Assembly (NCBI RefSeq): GCF_022348185.1
Contig: NZ_JAKRFD010000004.1
Location: forward strand, 186,001 to 250,000
Direction of reading: 5' to 3'
Source of the DNA: Epibacterium sp. Ofav1-8
GTDB lineage: Bacteria; Pseudomonadota; Alphaproteobacteria; Rhodobacterales; Rhodobacteraceae
Length of the DNA stretch: 64,000 bases
In this document: positions 53,808 through 62,921 of the stretch, in pieces
How positions within the stretch are numbered: position 1 is the stretch's first letter
Layout: each line of letters opens with the position of its first letter
Program-made: the position numbers and the translations under genes
The notes under the pieces: model-generated
Database searches by the model: none
Seen by the model: only the letters and a program-made list of their open reading frames with translations
What the model was told of the DNA's origin: nothing

Positions 53808-54935
53808 TTAACTGGCGCGCGAAGCCCAACCCTCTGGCACCGTCACAATGCCGCCGCCGACGCAGGCGCGCACGCCGGTTGTGCGGGGTGCGGAGGTCGC
53901 CATGCCCCGCGCCACCCGCACCGCCAGATAGGCAAAGGCCTGTGCCTCCAGCATATCGCCATCCAACCCAACCGCCTCCACTGGCTCCACCGGGCAATCC
54001 AGCGACACGCTGAGCATTTCCATCAACACCGGATTGTGCCGCCCCCCACCGGTGACCAGCACCTTTGCAGGGGCCTCCGGGCAATGGTCCATCCCCTGCG
54101 CCACCGCAGCGGCGCACATGGCTGTAAGCGTGGCGGTGGCATCCGCATCGCTCAACTCGGTCACAAGGCCAATCATTTCCGGAAAATCATTTCGGTCCAG
54201 AGACTTCGGCGGCATCCTTGAGAAATAGGGCTCTGCCAGAAACAGCTCCAGCGCGCCATTCTCGACCACACCTTCACTGGCCACCTTGCCGCCCTCATCC
54301 ATCTGCAGGCCAAGACGCGCCTGCAGGAAATCATTGATCGGCGCATTGGCAGGCCCTGTGTCAAACGCCAGCAAGGCGCCTGCATCCTCGGGACACTCCA
54401 CCCGCGGATCGACATAGGTGAGATTGCCGACCCCGCCGAGGTTCAGAAAACACAACGGCTCCGTTGCACCAATGTAGCGCGCGCAAGCGTGGTGAAAGAA
54501 CGGCGCCAGCGGCGCGCCCTCGCCGCCCATACTGACATCATCAGTGCGGAAGTCCCAAACCACCGGTCGCCCCAGTGCCTCCGCCAGGGAGCCACCGTCG
54601 CCCACCTGAAGCGTGCCCTGCAAGCGCGGCGCATGGGCCACCGTCTGGCCGTGAAATCCGATCAGATCCACATCCAGATGATCCTTCATCACCTCGATAT
54701 GCGCGGCTTCAACCACCCGTGCCGCAGCCGTCACCGCATCGCCACTCCATTGGCCGAGGGCCGCCCGCAACACCTCACGTTCCGCGCTTGAATAGGCGCG
54801 ATAGCCCGTCTCGCCAAAGCCGAAAATCGCCTGTCCGTCGGTCTCCAGGACCGCAACATCCACCCCGTCGAGCGATGTCCCGCTCATCGCCCCCAACGCC
54901 CGCACCGGGCCTGACTTGGATATGGCTCTGCCCAT
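53808..54935 (-). CDS. anmK: Anhydro-N-acetylmuramic acid kinase
   Basis: A 375-residue sugar kinase of peptidoglycan recycling that converts 1,6-anhydroMurNAc to MurNAc-6-phosphate. Family segments are [82 protein letters not shown] and [14 protein letters not shown]. The length is standard. It is divergent from tyrS. No murQ or ampG lies nearby. Confidence 0.95.
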   Translation of the reverse strand: MGRAISKSGPVRALGAMSGTSLDGVDVAVLETDGQAIFGFGETGYRAYSSAEREVLRAALGQWSGDAVTAAARVVEAAHIEVMKDHLDVDLIGFHGQTVAHAPRLQGTLQVGDGGSLAEALGRPVVWDFRTDDVSMGGEGAPLAPFFHHACARYIGATEPLCFLNLGGVGNLTYVDPRVECPEDAGALLAFDTGPANAPINDFLQARLGLQMDEGGKVASEGVVENGALELFLAEPYFSRMPPKSLDRNDFPEMIGLVTELSDADATATLTAMCAAAVAQGMDHCPEAPAKVLVTGGGRHNPVLMEMLSVSLDCPVEPVEAVGLDGDMLEAQAFAYLAVRVARGMATSAPRTTGVRACVGGGIVTVPEGWASRAS

Positions 54936-55077
54936 CTCTGCACTCTTCCTTGCAAAACCGGGCCGTCCCGCCCGTTGGCAGACATATTACACCGCGCATT
55001 TTGTCCCGAAAACAGGTTCCAACCCTTCGCGATGCGATTTATACAGCCGCTTGCATATTCAAAAGCCGAGGCATGCT

Positions 55078-56325
55078 ATGACCTACCATCCGAAATCGGA
55101 CTTCATCGCGATCATGATGGAACGCGGGTTCCTGGCGGATTGCACCGATTATCAGGGTCTCGATGAGGCGCTGGTGAGCGGTACGCAGACGGCATATATC
55201 GGCTATGACGCCACGGCGCAGTCGCTGCATGTGGGTCACCTTCTGAACATCATGATGCTGCGCTGGCTGCAAAAGACCGGCCACCGTCCGATCACCCTGA
55301 TGGGTGGCGGCACCACCAAGGTCGGCGATCCCTCCTTCCGCTCGGACGAACGCCCTCTGTTGGGGCCCGAGCAGATCGACGCCAATATCGCCGGCATGCA
55401 GAAGGTATTTGCCAAATACCTCGACTACGGCGAGACCGGCGCGATGATGCTCAACAACGCCGAGTGGCTGGACGATCTCAATTACCTTGAGTTCCTGCGC
55501 GACATCGGGCGGCATTTCTCGGTGAACCGGATGCTGTCGTTTGAAAGCGTGAAATCGCGCCTGGATCGCGAGCAGTCGCTGTCCTTCCTCGAATTCAACT
55601 ACATGATCCTGCAGGCTTATGACTTCCTCGAGCTGAACCGCCGCTATGGCTGCGTTCTGCAGATGGGCGGCTCGGATCAATGGGGCAATATCGTCAACGG
55701 CATCGACCTGACACGCCGGGTGCTGGATCACGAGATCTTTGGCCTGACGTCGCCGCTCTTGACCACCTCGGACGGGCGCAAGATGGGCAAATCTCAAGGT
55801 GGCGCGATCTGGCTCAATGACGAGATGCTGAGCGCCTATGAATTCTGGCAGTTCTGGCGCAACACCACGGACGCCGATGTGGGGCGGTTCTTGAAGCTCT
55901 ATACCGAGCTGCCGGTTGCGGAATGCGACCGTCTGGGCGCGCTGCAAGGGTCCGAGATCAACGAGGGCAAGATCATCCTCGCCAATGAGGTCACGACGCT
56001 CCTGCACGGGGCCGAAGCCGCCAAAGCCGCAGAGGCCACCGCGCGCGAAGTGTTCGAGAAAGGCGGCGTTGGCGATGACCTTCCGACCCTGTCGCTCTCG
56101 GCTGCAGAGCTGGGCGACGGTATGTCGATCGTGCAGATCATTGTAAAATCAGGTCTGGCCAAATCCGGCAAGGAAGCCAAGCGGCTGATCTCTGAGAATG
56201 GCGCAAAGCTCGATGATGCGCCGCTTACGGATGCGGGGTTGATGATCGACGCGGCAGCGCTTGCGTCGCCGATCAAGCTCTCTGCGGGCAAAAAACGCCA
56301 CGCGCTGGTGCAGCTCGACGGCTGA
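55078..56325 (+). CDS. tyrS: Tyrosyl-tRNA synthetase
   Basis: A 415-residue class I synthetase. The HIGH-like motif is HVGH at 51-54 ([17 protein letters not shown]), tyrosine-binding [11 protein letters not shown] follows, and the KMSKS-like loop is KMGKS ([13 protein letters not shown]). A C-terminal S4 RNA-binding domain closes the protein ([22 protein letters not shown]). GAGG lies 10 nt before ATG 55078, which also gives the family start. Confidence 0.96.
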   Translation: MTYHPKSDFIAIMMERGFLADCTDYQGLDEALVSGTQTAYIGYDATAQSLHVGHLLNIMMLRWLQKTGHRPITLMGGGTTKVGDPSFRSDERPLLGPEQIDANIAGMQKVFAKYLDYGETGAMMLNNAEWLDDLNYLEFLRDIGRHFSVNRMLSFESVKSRLDREQSLSFLEFNYMILQAYDFLELNRRYGCVLQMGGSDQWGNIVNGIDLTRRVLDHEIFGLTSPLLTTSDGRKMGKSQGGAIWLNDEMLSAYEFWQFWRNTTDADVGRFLKLYTELPVAECDRLGALQGSEINEGKIILANEVTTLLHGAEAAKAAEATAREVFEKGGVGDDLPTLSLSAAELGDGMSIVQIIVKSGLAKSGKEAKRLISENGAKLDDAPLTDAGLMIDAAALASPIKLSAGKKRHALVQLDG

Positions 56326-56351
56326 GCCTTCATCACAGATCAATACCTGTC

Positions 56352-56414
56352 AGGAGGGGCGATGCCCCTCTTGGCCTACGGCCCATTCACCCCAGGATAT
56401 TTGGGGTTAGCAGA
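56352..56414 (+). repeat. Intergenic repeat family 2, copy C
   Basis: It begins with the GAGGGGC-GAT-GCCCCTC hairpin plus TTGGCC, continues with GGCCCATTCACCCC and ends GGATATTTGGGGTTAGCAG. The first half matches copy B (21661-21710, minus strand) and the second half copy A. It lies 27 nt after tyrS and may double as its terminator. Confidence 0.65.
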
Positions 56415-56450
56415 ATGTGCTCTGTGATTTCGCACCTTTCGGCTTCCGCG

Positions 56451-56603
56451 TTAGAGGAAGGCGAAATCGATCAACGTCAGGATGACAAAGGTTGGGATTG
56501 ACAGAACCGTGGCGATCAGCAGCGCCGCGCATTTTGTCATGCGCGCGCCGGGGGCGGTTTTTCCGTAGATTTTAACGGCCTTTTTCATGCTCTCATTAAC
56601 CAT
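56451..56603 (-). CDS. Small single-helix membrane protein (50 aa)
   Basis: A 50-residue protein: a basic N-terminus (MKKAVKIYGKTAPGARMTK), then one hydrophobic helix of about 25 residues (AALLIATVLSIPTFVILTLI) ending IDFAFL. The positive-inside layout suggests an N-in membrane protein. I do not recognise a family. The ATG at 56603 overlaps a CtrA-like site; a second ATG (56588) is possible. Ribosome-binding signals are weak, so the gene is only moderately supported. Confidence 0.5.
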   Translation of the reverse strand: MVNESMKKAVKIYGKTAPGARMTKCAALLIATVLSIPTFVILTLIDFAFL

Positions 56604-56610
56604 GAATTAG
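56596..56610. promoter_or_regulatory. CtrA-like site between the small membrane protein and acyltransferase genes
   Basis: TTAA-CCATGAA-TTAG matches the CtrA consensus TTAA-N7-TTAA with one mismatch and also contains TTAACCAT. It lies 24 bp before the acyltransferase-like gene start. CtrA binding is inference from sequence. Confidence 0.4.
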
Positions 56611-56633
56611 GTTTCCATCCTGTTAATGGCGTC

Positions 56634-57557
56634 ATGTTTGATCTTGGCTCCGCAGCTGTCATGCCCCGCACCCTGAAGCGTACAGAAACCATCCGCGCGC
56701 TCCCGCAATCGACCGAGTTTTCGCGCGCTCTGCAGATGCTCGGGCAGCCCCCAATGCATCTGGACCGCATGCAGGATATGCTCGTGCTGCGGCGGAAGAT
56801 CTGGGGCCTGCCGGTTGCGATGATCAACCGGGCGGAGTTTCACAAACCCGCGCGCCTGCTGGAAATTCTGCAGGAAGAAGGGCTGCGGCGCACCCCGGTG
56901 ATCCTGTCGCCGGAGCGCCCGGTGCCCGAGCTTGCGCGCCTCGGGGCATTGCCCCTGATGACTCCGGCCAGTGTCGGGGTTCTGGATATCCATCCGGATC
57001 GTACGCTGCGACGCCGCGGGCTTGAGCAGAAATGGCGCAACCGCCTGTCTCATGCCGAAACGCAACCGCTGCGGATCATCCGGCAGAATATGCCGATGGC
57101 CCCCGATCACTGGCTCCTGCGCGCGGATGCCGCCCAACAGCAGAAACGCCGCTATCGCAGCTGGCCCACCGCGCTGACCCTGGCCTACGGCGAGGCCAAT
57201 CGCGGCGCGGCCAAGCTGTTTGAGGCGCATGAGGGGCGCGAGACGGTGGCGGGCATTCTGGTGCTCACCCATGGCGATGGCGCCACCTATCACATTGCCC
57301 ACAGCACGGACCGCGGGCGGGTTTTGTCGGCGCATAACCTGTTGATGTGGAGTGCAATGGACTGGCTCGCCAGCAAGGGCATTCGCCAGCTCGATCTTGG
57401 GGTGATCAACACCGAGGATGCCAGCGGGCTCGCACGGTTCAAACTGGGGACCGGCGCCCGTCTCGAACGGCTCGGTGGGACGTGGGTCTATTGGCCGCCG
57501 CTGGGGCGGCGACTTGCGCCTCTGGCCTCGATCGACCTGAACCTGATGGGCACCTGA
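56634..57557 (+). CDS. GNAT/FemAB-like acyltransferase
   Basis: A 307-residue protein. The C-terminal half has a GNAT-like fold: ETVAGILVLTHGDGATYHIAHSTDRGRVLSAHNLLMWSAMDWLASKGIRQLDLGVINTEDASGLARFKLGTGA, as in the FemAB/BioF2-type acyltransferases. The N-terminal half (LGQPPMHLDRMQDMLVLRRKIWGLPVAMI) fits the usual first GNAT-like lobe. The substrate is unknown. Neither this ATG nor the next (56661) has a good ribosome-binding site. A CtrA-like site lies just upstream. Confidence 0.75.
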   Translation: MFDLGSAAVMPRTLKRTETIRALPQSTEFSRALQMLGQPPMHLDRMQDMLVLRRKIWGLPVAMINRAEFHKPARLLEILQEEGLRRTPVILSPERPVPELARLGALPLMTPASVGVLDIHPDRTLRRRGLEQKWRNRLSHAETQPLRIIRQNMPMAPDHWLLRADAAQQQKRRYRSWPTALTLAYGEANRGAAKLFEAHEGRETVAGILVLTHGDGATYHIAHSTDRGRVLSAHNLLMWSAMDWLASKGIRQLDLGVINTEDASGLARFKLGTGARLERLGGTWVYWPPLGRRLAPLASIDLNLMGT

Positions 57558-57649
57558 TCCAAGGGCCAGGAGCCCGGGACAGCACTGGACAGTCTCCTCT
57601 TGCCGTGGTTATTTGAACGCATGTTCATTTCATGGGAGGAGCGGGACAG

Positions 57650-58405
57650 ATGAAACTCGCAACCACACGCGCCGTGGTCACTGGCGGCGCATCCGGTCTG
57701 GGCGAGGCCACCGCCCGTCATTTCCGCAGTGCGGGCGCTGAGGTGACCATTTTGGACCGTGATGTTGATCGCGGCACCAAAATCGCCGAAAGCATCGGTG
57801 CGCATTTTGCTGAAACCGATGTGACCAGCGAGGACAGTGTTGGGGCTGCAATCGCGCTGGCGGTGGAGAAAATGGGCGGCTTGAGCGCGGCTGTGAACTG
57901 CGCCGGCATCGCCCACGCGATCAAGACAGTTGGCCGCGATGGCCCGCATCCCCTTGGCGCGTTTCAGAAAACCGTCGATATCAATCTGGTCGGAAGCTTC
58001 AACGTTTCGCGTCTGGCGGCGGCAGAGATTGCAAAAAACAGCCCCGAAGCAGATGGCGCGCGAGGCGTCATCATCAACACCGCTTCGATCGCCGCTTTTG
58101 ACGGTCAGAAAGGCCAAGCTGCCTATGCGGCCTCAAAGGGTGGTATCGTGGGCATGACCCTGCCCATGGCACGAGATCTGGCCTCTTCGGGGATTCGGGT
58201 GATGGCGATTGCGCCGGGGATTTTCATGACGCCGATGCTGGCGGGCCTGCCCGAAGAGGCACAAGCCCAGCTTGCCGCCGATGTGCCAAACCCCGCTCGA
58301 CTGGGGCAGCCGGAGGAATACGCGCATCTGGCCGGGTTTATCGTCGAAATGGGCTATCTGAATGGCGAGGTGATCCGCCTCGACGGTGCATTGCGGATGC
58401 GTTGA
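57650..58405 (+). CDS. Short-chain dehydrogenase (3-hydroxyacyl-CoA dehydrogenase type)
   Basis: A 251-residue NAD-dependent SDR. The coenzyme motif is TGGASGLG at 11-18, followed by the Asp of LDRD (NAD preference), NCAG at about 85, and the catalytic [18 protein letters not shown] and the overall match to the 17beta-HSD10 group ([20 protein letters not shown]) suggest 3-hydroxyacyl-CoA oxidation. GGGAGGA lies 9 nt before the ATG at 57650. Confidence 0.9.
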   Translation: MKLATTRAVVTGGASGLGEATARHFRSAGAEVTILDRDVDRGTKIAESIGAHFAETDVTSEDSVGAAIALAVEKMGGLSAAVNCAGIAHAIKTVGRDGPHPLGAFQKTVDINLVGSFNVSRLAAAEIAKNSPEADGARGVIINTASIAAFDGQKGQAAYAASKGGIVGMTLPMARDLASSGIRVMAIAPGIFMTPMLAGLPEEAQAQLAADVPNPARLGQPEEYAHLAGFIVEMGYLNGEVIRLDGALRMR

Positions 58406-58468
58406 CGCCCAGCTGTCAACGGCGGGAACCCTCCCGCCCGTCCTCACCGCCCCAAAGGGACGGATCGA

Positions 58469-58554
58469 TCCCGTTGGGCCGAGCGCCGCGCGCGCCCCGC
58501 AGGGGCGCGCGCGGCGCTGGTCGCTTCGGGCAAAGCCCGAAGCGAAACACCTCA
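58469..58554 (+). repeat. Intergenic repeat family 1, copy 2
   Basis: It reads TCCCGTTGGGCCGAGCGCCGCGC, a GC-rich stem, GCGCGGCGC, GGTCGCTTCGGGC-AAA-GCCCGAAGCGAAACACCTCA. It aligns with copy 1 (minus strand) along its whole length. The TGA inside its TGAGGT end (minus strand) is the stop codon of uup. Confidence 0.8.
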
Positions 58555-60357
58555 TCCGGCCGCTTTTTCTTCCAAGAGCAGCCATTCCTCTTCGGATGCG
58601 GCCAGTTTTTCCTGACGCTCCACAAGCGCCTCAGTGGCTTTCTTGAACTTCACCGGTTCGCGTGTGAACAGCTCCGGATCTGCCATCAGCTCTTCGAGCT
58701 TGGCGATCTCCTTTTCCAGCCGGTCAATCTCGTCGGGCAGCGCCTCAAGCCGGTGCTTTTCCTTGAAGCTGAGCGCCTCTTTGGGCGTTTCGACCTTTGG
58801 CTTCGGCTTAGAGGCTTTTGTTTTTTCGACCTTTTCGGGTCCCTCAACCGGCGCGCGCTGTGCGAGGTAGTCGCTCCATCCGCCCGCATAGGCCGTGGCC
58901 TGCCCCTGCCCTTCCATCGCCACCGTCGTGGTCGCCACACGATCCAGAAAATCGCGATCGTGGCTCACGAGCAGCACGGTGCCGTCATAGGCGTCCAGAA
59001 GCTCCTGCAGCAGGTCCAGCGTCTCCACGTCGAGATCGTTGGTCGGCTCGTCCAGCACCAGCATATTCGACGAGCGCGCCATCAGTTTGGCCAACAGCAG
59101 CCGGGCCTTTTCACCGCCCGAAAGCGAACGCACCGGCGCGCGGGCTTGGCGCTCATCAAAAAGGAATTCCTTCAGATAGCCCACCACATGTTTGGGCTGT
59201 CCGCGCACCATCACCTGATCCGCCTTGCCGGAGACCCCCATCAACGGATCGGCGGTGAGGTTCTCCCACAGGCTCGAATCACCATCGAGCTGATCACGGG
59301 TCTGATCGAACACGGCGATTTCCAGATTGGTGCCCAGTTTGACCGTGCCCTCATCCGGGGTTTCCTGCCCCAACAGCATCTTCAACAGCGTCGTCTTGCC
59401 CACCCCGTTGGGGCCGACAAAGGCCACGCGCTCGCCGCGCTGCACTGTGAGGGAGAAGTGGTTGAGGATCTGCTTGTCGCCAAAGCTCTTGGCGATGCCC
59501 TCGGCCTCGATCACCTTACGGCCGGATTTTGGCCCCGCCTCCAGCTCCATCGCCGCCGCGCCCTGCCGCTTGATCTGGCTGGCGCGTTCGGATTTCAGAT
59601 CCTGCAAGGCGCGCACCCGGCCCATGTTGCGTTTGCGCCGGGCCGAGATCCCCTCAACCGCCCAGCGGCTCTCGGATTTGATCAGCCGGTTGAGCTTGTG
59701 GCGCTGCATATCCTCGTCTTCCCAGACCTTGTCGCGCCACGCCTCGAAATGCTCAAACCCCTTGTCTTGACGGCGTACTTGACCGCGGTCCACCCAGAGC
59801 GTGGCGCGGGTGAGTGCGCGCAGGAACGCCCGGTCGTGCGAGATCAGCACAAAGGCGGCGCGCGTCGCGGCGAGCTCGCTCTCCAGCCAGGAAATCGCTT
59901 CAATATCAAGGTGGTTGGTCGGCTCGTCCAAGAGCATCAGCTCGGGCGCCTCGGCCATGAGTTTCGCCAGCGCCGCGCGACGACGTTCCCCACCCGAAGC
60001 GGTCTCCACCGGGCGGGCGGGGTCGAACTTCAGCCCTTCGCCCGCGCGCTCCACCTTATAAAGCTCGCCGGGCTCCAGCTCAGAGGCGGCAAAATCCCCC
60101 AGCGTGGCAAAGCCCTCCATCTTGGGGTCCTGCTCCATATAGCCCACGGAATTGCCGGGCGGGATCACGATGGAGCCGGCATCCGCCTCCACAAGACCGG
60201 CCATGACTTTCATCAAGGTCGATTTACCCGACCCGTTGCGCCCCACAAGCGCCACCCGGTCACCGGGCTGCACCACGAGGTCGAGGTCGGAAAACACCGG
60301 ATCGCCACCAAAGGTCAGCGAAATCCCGGACATCTGCAAAAGAGGAATACGTGCCAT
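58552..60357 (-). CDS. uup: ABC-F family ATPase Uup
   Basis: A 601-residue protein with two ABC domains. Walker A motifs are GRNGSGKST and GPNGVGKTT, signatures are ASGGERRR and LSGGEKAR, and both LDEPTN boxes are present. The basic interdomain linker (RLIKSESRWAVEGISARRKRN) and the C-terminal coiled coil (ALSFKEKHRLEALPDEIDRLEKEIAKLEE) are characteristic of Uup, linked to ribosome rescue/assembly and transposon excision in E. coli. The stop codon TGA belongs to repeat family 1 copy 2. No clear ribosome-binding site is seen. Confidence 0.93.
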   Translation of the reverse strand: MARIPLLQMSGISLTFGGDPVFSDLDLVVQPGDRVALVGRNGSGKSTLMKVMAGLVEADAGSIVIPPGNSVGYMEQDPKMEGFATLGDFAASELEPGELYKVERAGEGLKFDPARPVETASGGERRRAALAKLMAEAPELMLLDEPTNHLDIEAISWLESELAATRAAFVLISHDRAFLRALTRATLWVDRGQVRRQDKGFEHFEAWRDKVWEDEDMQRHKLNRLIKSESRWAVEGISARRKRNMGRVRALQDLKSERASQIKRQGAAAMELEAGPKSGRKVIEAEGIAKSFGDKQILNHFSLTVQRGERVAFVGPNGVGKTTLLKMLLGQETPDEGTVKLGTNLEIAVFDQTRDQLDGDSSLWENLTADPLMGVSGKADQVMVRGQPKHVVGYLKEFLFDERQARAPVRSLSGGEKARLLLAKLMARSSNMLVLDEPTNDLDVETLDLLQELLDAYDGTVLLVSHDRDFLDRVATTTVAMEGQGQATAYAGGWSDYLAQRAPVEGPEKVEKTKASKPKPKVETPKEALSFKEKHRLEALPDEIDRLEKEIAKLEELMADPELFTREPVKFKKATEALVERQEKLAASEEEWLLLEEKAAG

Positions 60358-60419
60358 AGGAGCGGAGCTAAACCGCGCCGCTGCCTTCGTCAACGTATCA
60401 TGAGATGCACAAGGTGCGC

Positions 60420-61217
60420 CTAGCCCGCAACAGCACGCAGCAGGCGCTTGCGGGCGGGCGGGATGGCACCGATTTCAAGGCCGGTGAACACATGCAGCGT
60501 GTTCATATGCCGGTCGACCACCGCGTGATCGCTGACCCAGCCGCCCATCATCAGATAGGTGCGCAGCAAGGGCGGCATCCGGAGCATCGCTTTCTTGGCG
60601 TCAGGTTTGCGGCGCAGCCGTGCGGCAAAGCGGAACACATCGGGTGCCTTTACTCGGGGCAGCCAGCGTTTGGGGGCCAGATGGCGATGTTTCAGCATCG
60701 CAAAGGCATCCAGATAGTCTTCGGTCTCGGTCCCGGCAAACGACGAACAGCCAAACAGCATCTGGATGTCTTCGCGATCCACAAAGGTGGTCATCGCCCC
60801 CCATGCGACGCGCAGAATGTCCGGGTCGTTCCAGCCCTGATGGATGCAGAACCGGCCCATTTCCACCATGCGCCCCTCAAAATCCTGCAGCCCCGAGAGA
60901 TCGTAATACTGCGCCGAATAGGTGCGCGCGACCTCAGCACCGCCCTCCAGAACCAGCATGCGGAAACAGCACACCAATGCCCCGTTGCGTATGTCTTCGA
61001 CCAAAACATGAGCGCAGGTGTCGTCAAACTCGTCGCGGTCGATTTGCGCGGTGCGAAAACACAGCGTCCGCAGCGCCTGAACAGCGGCAACATCCGCAGC
61101 GCGCGTTGCAAGCCGGGCACGGTATCGCCCCTTGCTCAGCAACAGGCCGTCATCATCACTGTCGGTGGGGCGGGAAGAGCGGGAGGGAATCGCCATTATG
61201 TGCTCGCGTCTGCTCAT
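60420..61217 (-). CDS. olsB: L-ornithine N-alpha-acyltransferase OlsB
   Basis: A 265-residue GNAT-fold acyltransferase that makes lyso-ornithine lipid from ornithine and 3-hydroxyacyl-ACP. Family segments are VQALRTLCFRTAQIDRDEFDDTCAHVLVED, YDLSGLQDFEGRMVEMGRFCIHQGW and MLFGCSSFAGTE, with PPLLRTYLMMGGWVSDHAVVDR near the end. Its usual partner olsA is not adjacent. A second in-frame ATG lies 21 nt downstream of the start. Confidence 0.88.
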   Translation of the reverse strand: MSRREHIMAIPSRSSRPTDSDDDGLLLSKGRYRARLATRAADVAAVQALRTLCFRTAQIDRDEFDDTCAHVLVEDIRNGALVCCFRMLVLEGGAEVARTYSAQYYDLSGLQDFEGRMVEMGRFCIHQGWNDPDILRVAWGAMTTFVDREDIQMLFGCSSFAGTETEDYLDAFAMLKHRHLAPKRWLPRVKAPDVFRFAARLRRKPDAKKAMLRMPPLLRTYLMMGGWVSDHAVVDRHMNTLHVFTGLEIGAIPPARKRLLRAVAG

Positions 61218-61344
61218 GTTTCCGTCGCAACCATCCCGTCCGGGACGAGATGTTGCGCTTTGCTATCATGACACATGTGAAGCTCGAGTGACGAATTCAC
61301 CCCCTGCTGCCGGATTTCACGCCTGAGGGGCGGCGTGAACCGCG

Positions 61345-61815
61345 TTACTGTTGCAGGAAGCTGCCCGGGTTGAAGTTGCCCAGGTTGCCGATCAGCTGAC
61401 GCAGGAAGGTCTTGTCCTGCAAGCTCGAATCGGTGACCCGGCGCTCCAGCGGGATCGCGCGGCCGTCCTCCAGCGTGTAGCGCTGCACGCTGTCCACCAC
61501 GCCGCGCCCGTCAAAGGTGATCGCCACCAGATCGCGCGAGACCACCTGCGGCGCCTTGGCACCATAGAATTTCATCCGCGAGGTCACATAATAATAGCCG
61601 CTGTCATCCACCAGAGAGTCGATGGTGGGCTCCCCGACGGTTTCCGCCACCGAGTCGCGGGTGTCGACGCCGACCACCACCTCGTTCAGCAATTCGGGAC
61701 CGGGCACCCAGCCATGTTTGCGATATTGCGCCGTACAGGCCGTCACGACGACAACGGAGCCGACCAGTAACGCGGTCCGCAGCACGGATTTAACGGTCTT
61801 CGGTGTTGCAAACAT
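61345..61815 (-). CDS. bamE: Outer-membrane assembly lipoprotein BamE
   Basis: A 156-residue lipoprotein of the BAM complex. The signal peptide ends in the lipobox VTAC (lipidated Cys), followed by the SmpA/OmlA fold: GVDTRDSVAETVGEPTIDSLVDDSGYYYVTSRMKFYG and VAITFDGRGVVDSVQRY. ATG 61815 has AGGGG at the right distance. It is divergent from the DUF177 gene. Confidence 0.93.
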   Translation of the reverse strand: MFATPKTVKSVLRTALLVGSVVVVTACTAQYRKHGWVPGPELLNEVVVGVDTRDSVAETVGEPTIDSLVDDSGYYYVTSRMKFYGAKAPQVVSRDLVAITFDGRGVVDSVQRYTLEDGRAIPLERRVTDSSLQDKTFLRQLIGNLGNFNPGSFLQQ

Positions 61816-61901
61816 GCGCATCCCCTGCCCATCGGCTTGATTAAGACTGAAGTCCCGATTACCTAAACCGGGCCTGTGGTTCAAGAAATGAAAGTACGCA
61901 C

Positions 61902-62450
61902 GTGAGTTCAGACCCGACATCCCCGACCGCCAAGCGGGTGGCCGACCTGCCCCAGAACCGCCCGGTGCCCTTCACATTGGCACCCGAGGCCGGCGTCCTG
62001 GCAGAGCTGGCACGCGAACTGGACGTCGAGACCCTGCGCAAGCTGCGCTTTGAAGGCGAGATCAAGGCCCGCGGCAAACGCGACTGGACGCTCTCCGGCA
62101 AGCTTGGCTTTACCGTGGTGCAGCCCTGCGTGGTGACGCTGGAGCCGGTGACCACCCGCATCGACACGACGGTCGAACGGCTGTTCCTGGCCGATCTGCC
62201 GGTGCCGGAGGCCAGCGAGGTCGAAATGGGCGAAGATGACAGTATCGAACAGCTCGGCGATGTCATCGACCCCTTTGAGGTCATGGTCGAAAGTGTCGCC
62301 CTGAACCTGCCACAGTACCCGCGCAAGGCGGATGCCGAACTCGGCCAGCATCTGCATGCCGAACCCGGCACCACCCCGATGACCGATGAGGACACCCGCC
62401 CCTTCGCCGGGCTTGCAGATCTGCTGAAACCGGGCGACAAGGACAACTGA
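61902..62450 (+). CDS. DUF177 (YceD) protein
   Basis: A 182-residue YceD-family protein. RKLRFEGEIKARGKRDWTLSGKLGFTVVQPCVVTLEPVTTRI contains the family cysteine segment (CVVTLEPV), and DDSIEQLGDVIDPFEVMVESVALNLPQYPRK is the conserved C-terminal half. YceD is found before rpmF in most bacteria and is tied to 23S rRNA processing or ribosome assembly. The start is GTG; an ATG 13 nt upstream is out of frame and stops after five codons. Confidence 0.9.
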   Translation: MSSDPTSPTAKRVADLPQNRPVPFTLAPEAGVLAELARELDVETLRKLRFEGEIKARGKRDWTLSGKLGFTVVQPCVVTLEPVTTRIDTTVERLFLADLPVPEASEVEMGEDDSIEQLGDVIDPFEVMVESVALNLPQYPRKADAELGQHLHAEPGTTPMTDEDTRPFAGLADLLKPGDKDN

Positions 62451-62673
62451 ACGCGCCCGCCGCGCCTGCGACACCGCACTCAGCCAAAAAACCGCTTGCG
62501 CAAAAGCAGATTCGCAGTATTTTCGCGCGCTCATCGGAATTTTTGGTTGGACATCGGGACGGCTGCGGCCTACACGCACGTCACACCGCCCGTCAGACCG
62601 ATTGACACGGAAACATGAAACGCGCCCGACGGCTCCTGCTGCCTGACGGCCCCAGTTAGACAAAGGTTGAGAC

Positions 62674-62880
62674 ATGGCTGTCCAACAGAACAAAGTATCC
62701 AAATCGCGCCGCAACAACCGCCGCGCGCACGATGCCCTGGTTGCTGCAAACCCGAACGAATGCTCGAACTGCGGTGAACTGCGTCGTCCCCACCACGTGT
62801 GCCCCTCCTGCGGTCACTACGACGACAAGGAAATCGTTGCACAGGCCGACGAGATCGACCTGGACGAAGACGCAGCCTGA
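62674..62880 (+). CDS. rpmF: 50S ribosomal protein L32
   Basis: A 68-residue ribosomal protein. It begins [21 protein letters not shown] zinc ribbon is formed by Cys30, Cys33, Cys43 and Cys46 (CSNC, CPSC), so this is the zinc-binding C+ form. The acidic C-terminus (EIDLDEDAA) is typical of alphaproteobacteria. The 223-bp gap to DUF177 may contain its own promoter. plsX follows, as in many bacteria. Confidence 0.97.
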   Translation: MAVQQNKVSKSRRNNRRAHDALVAANPNECSNCGELRRPHHVCPSCGHYDDKEIVAQADEIDLDEDAA

Positions 62881-62921
62881 GCCAAAACGGGATCACGAAT
62901 GCCAGGCAGGCACGCAGTCGT

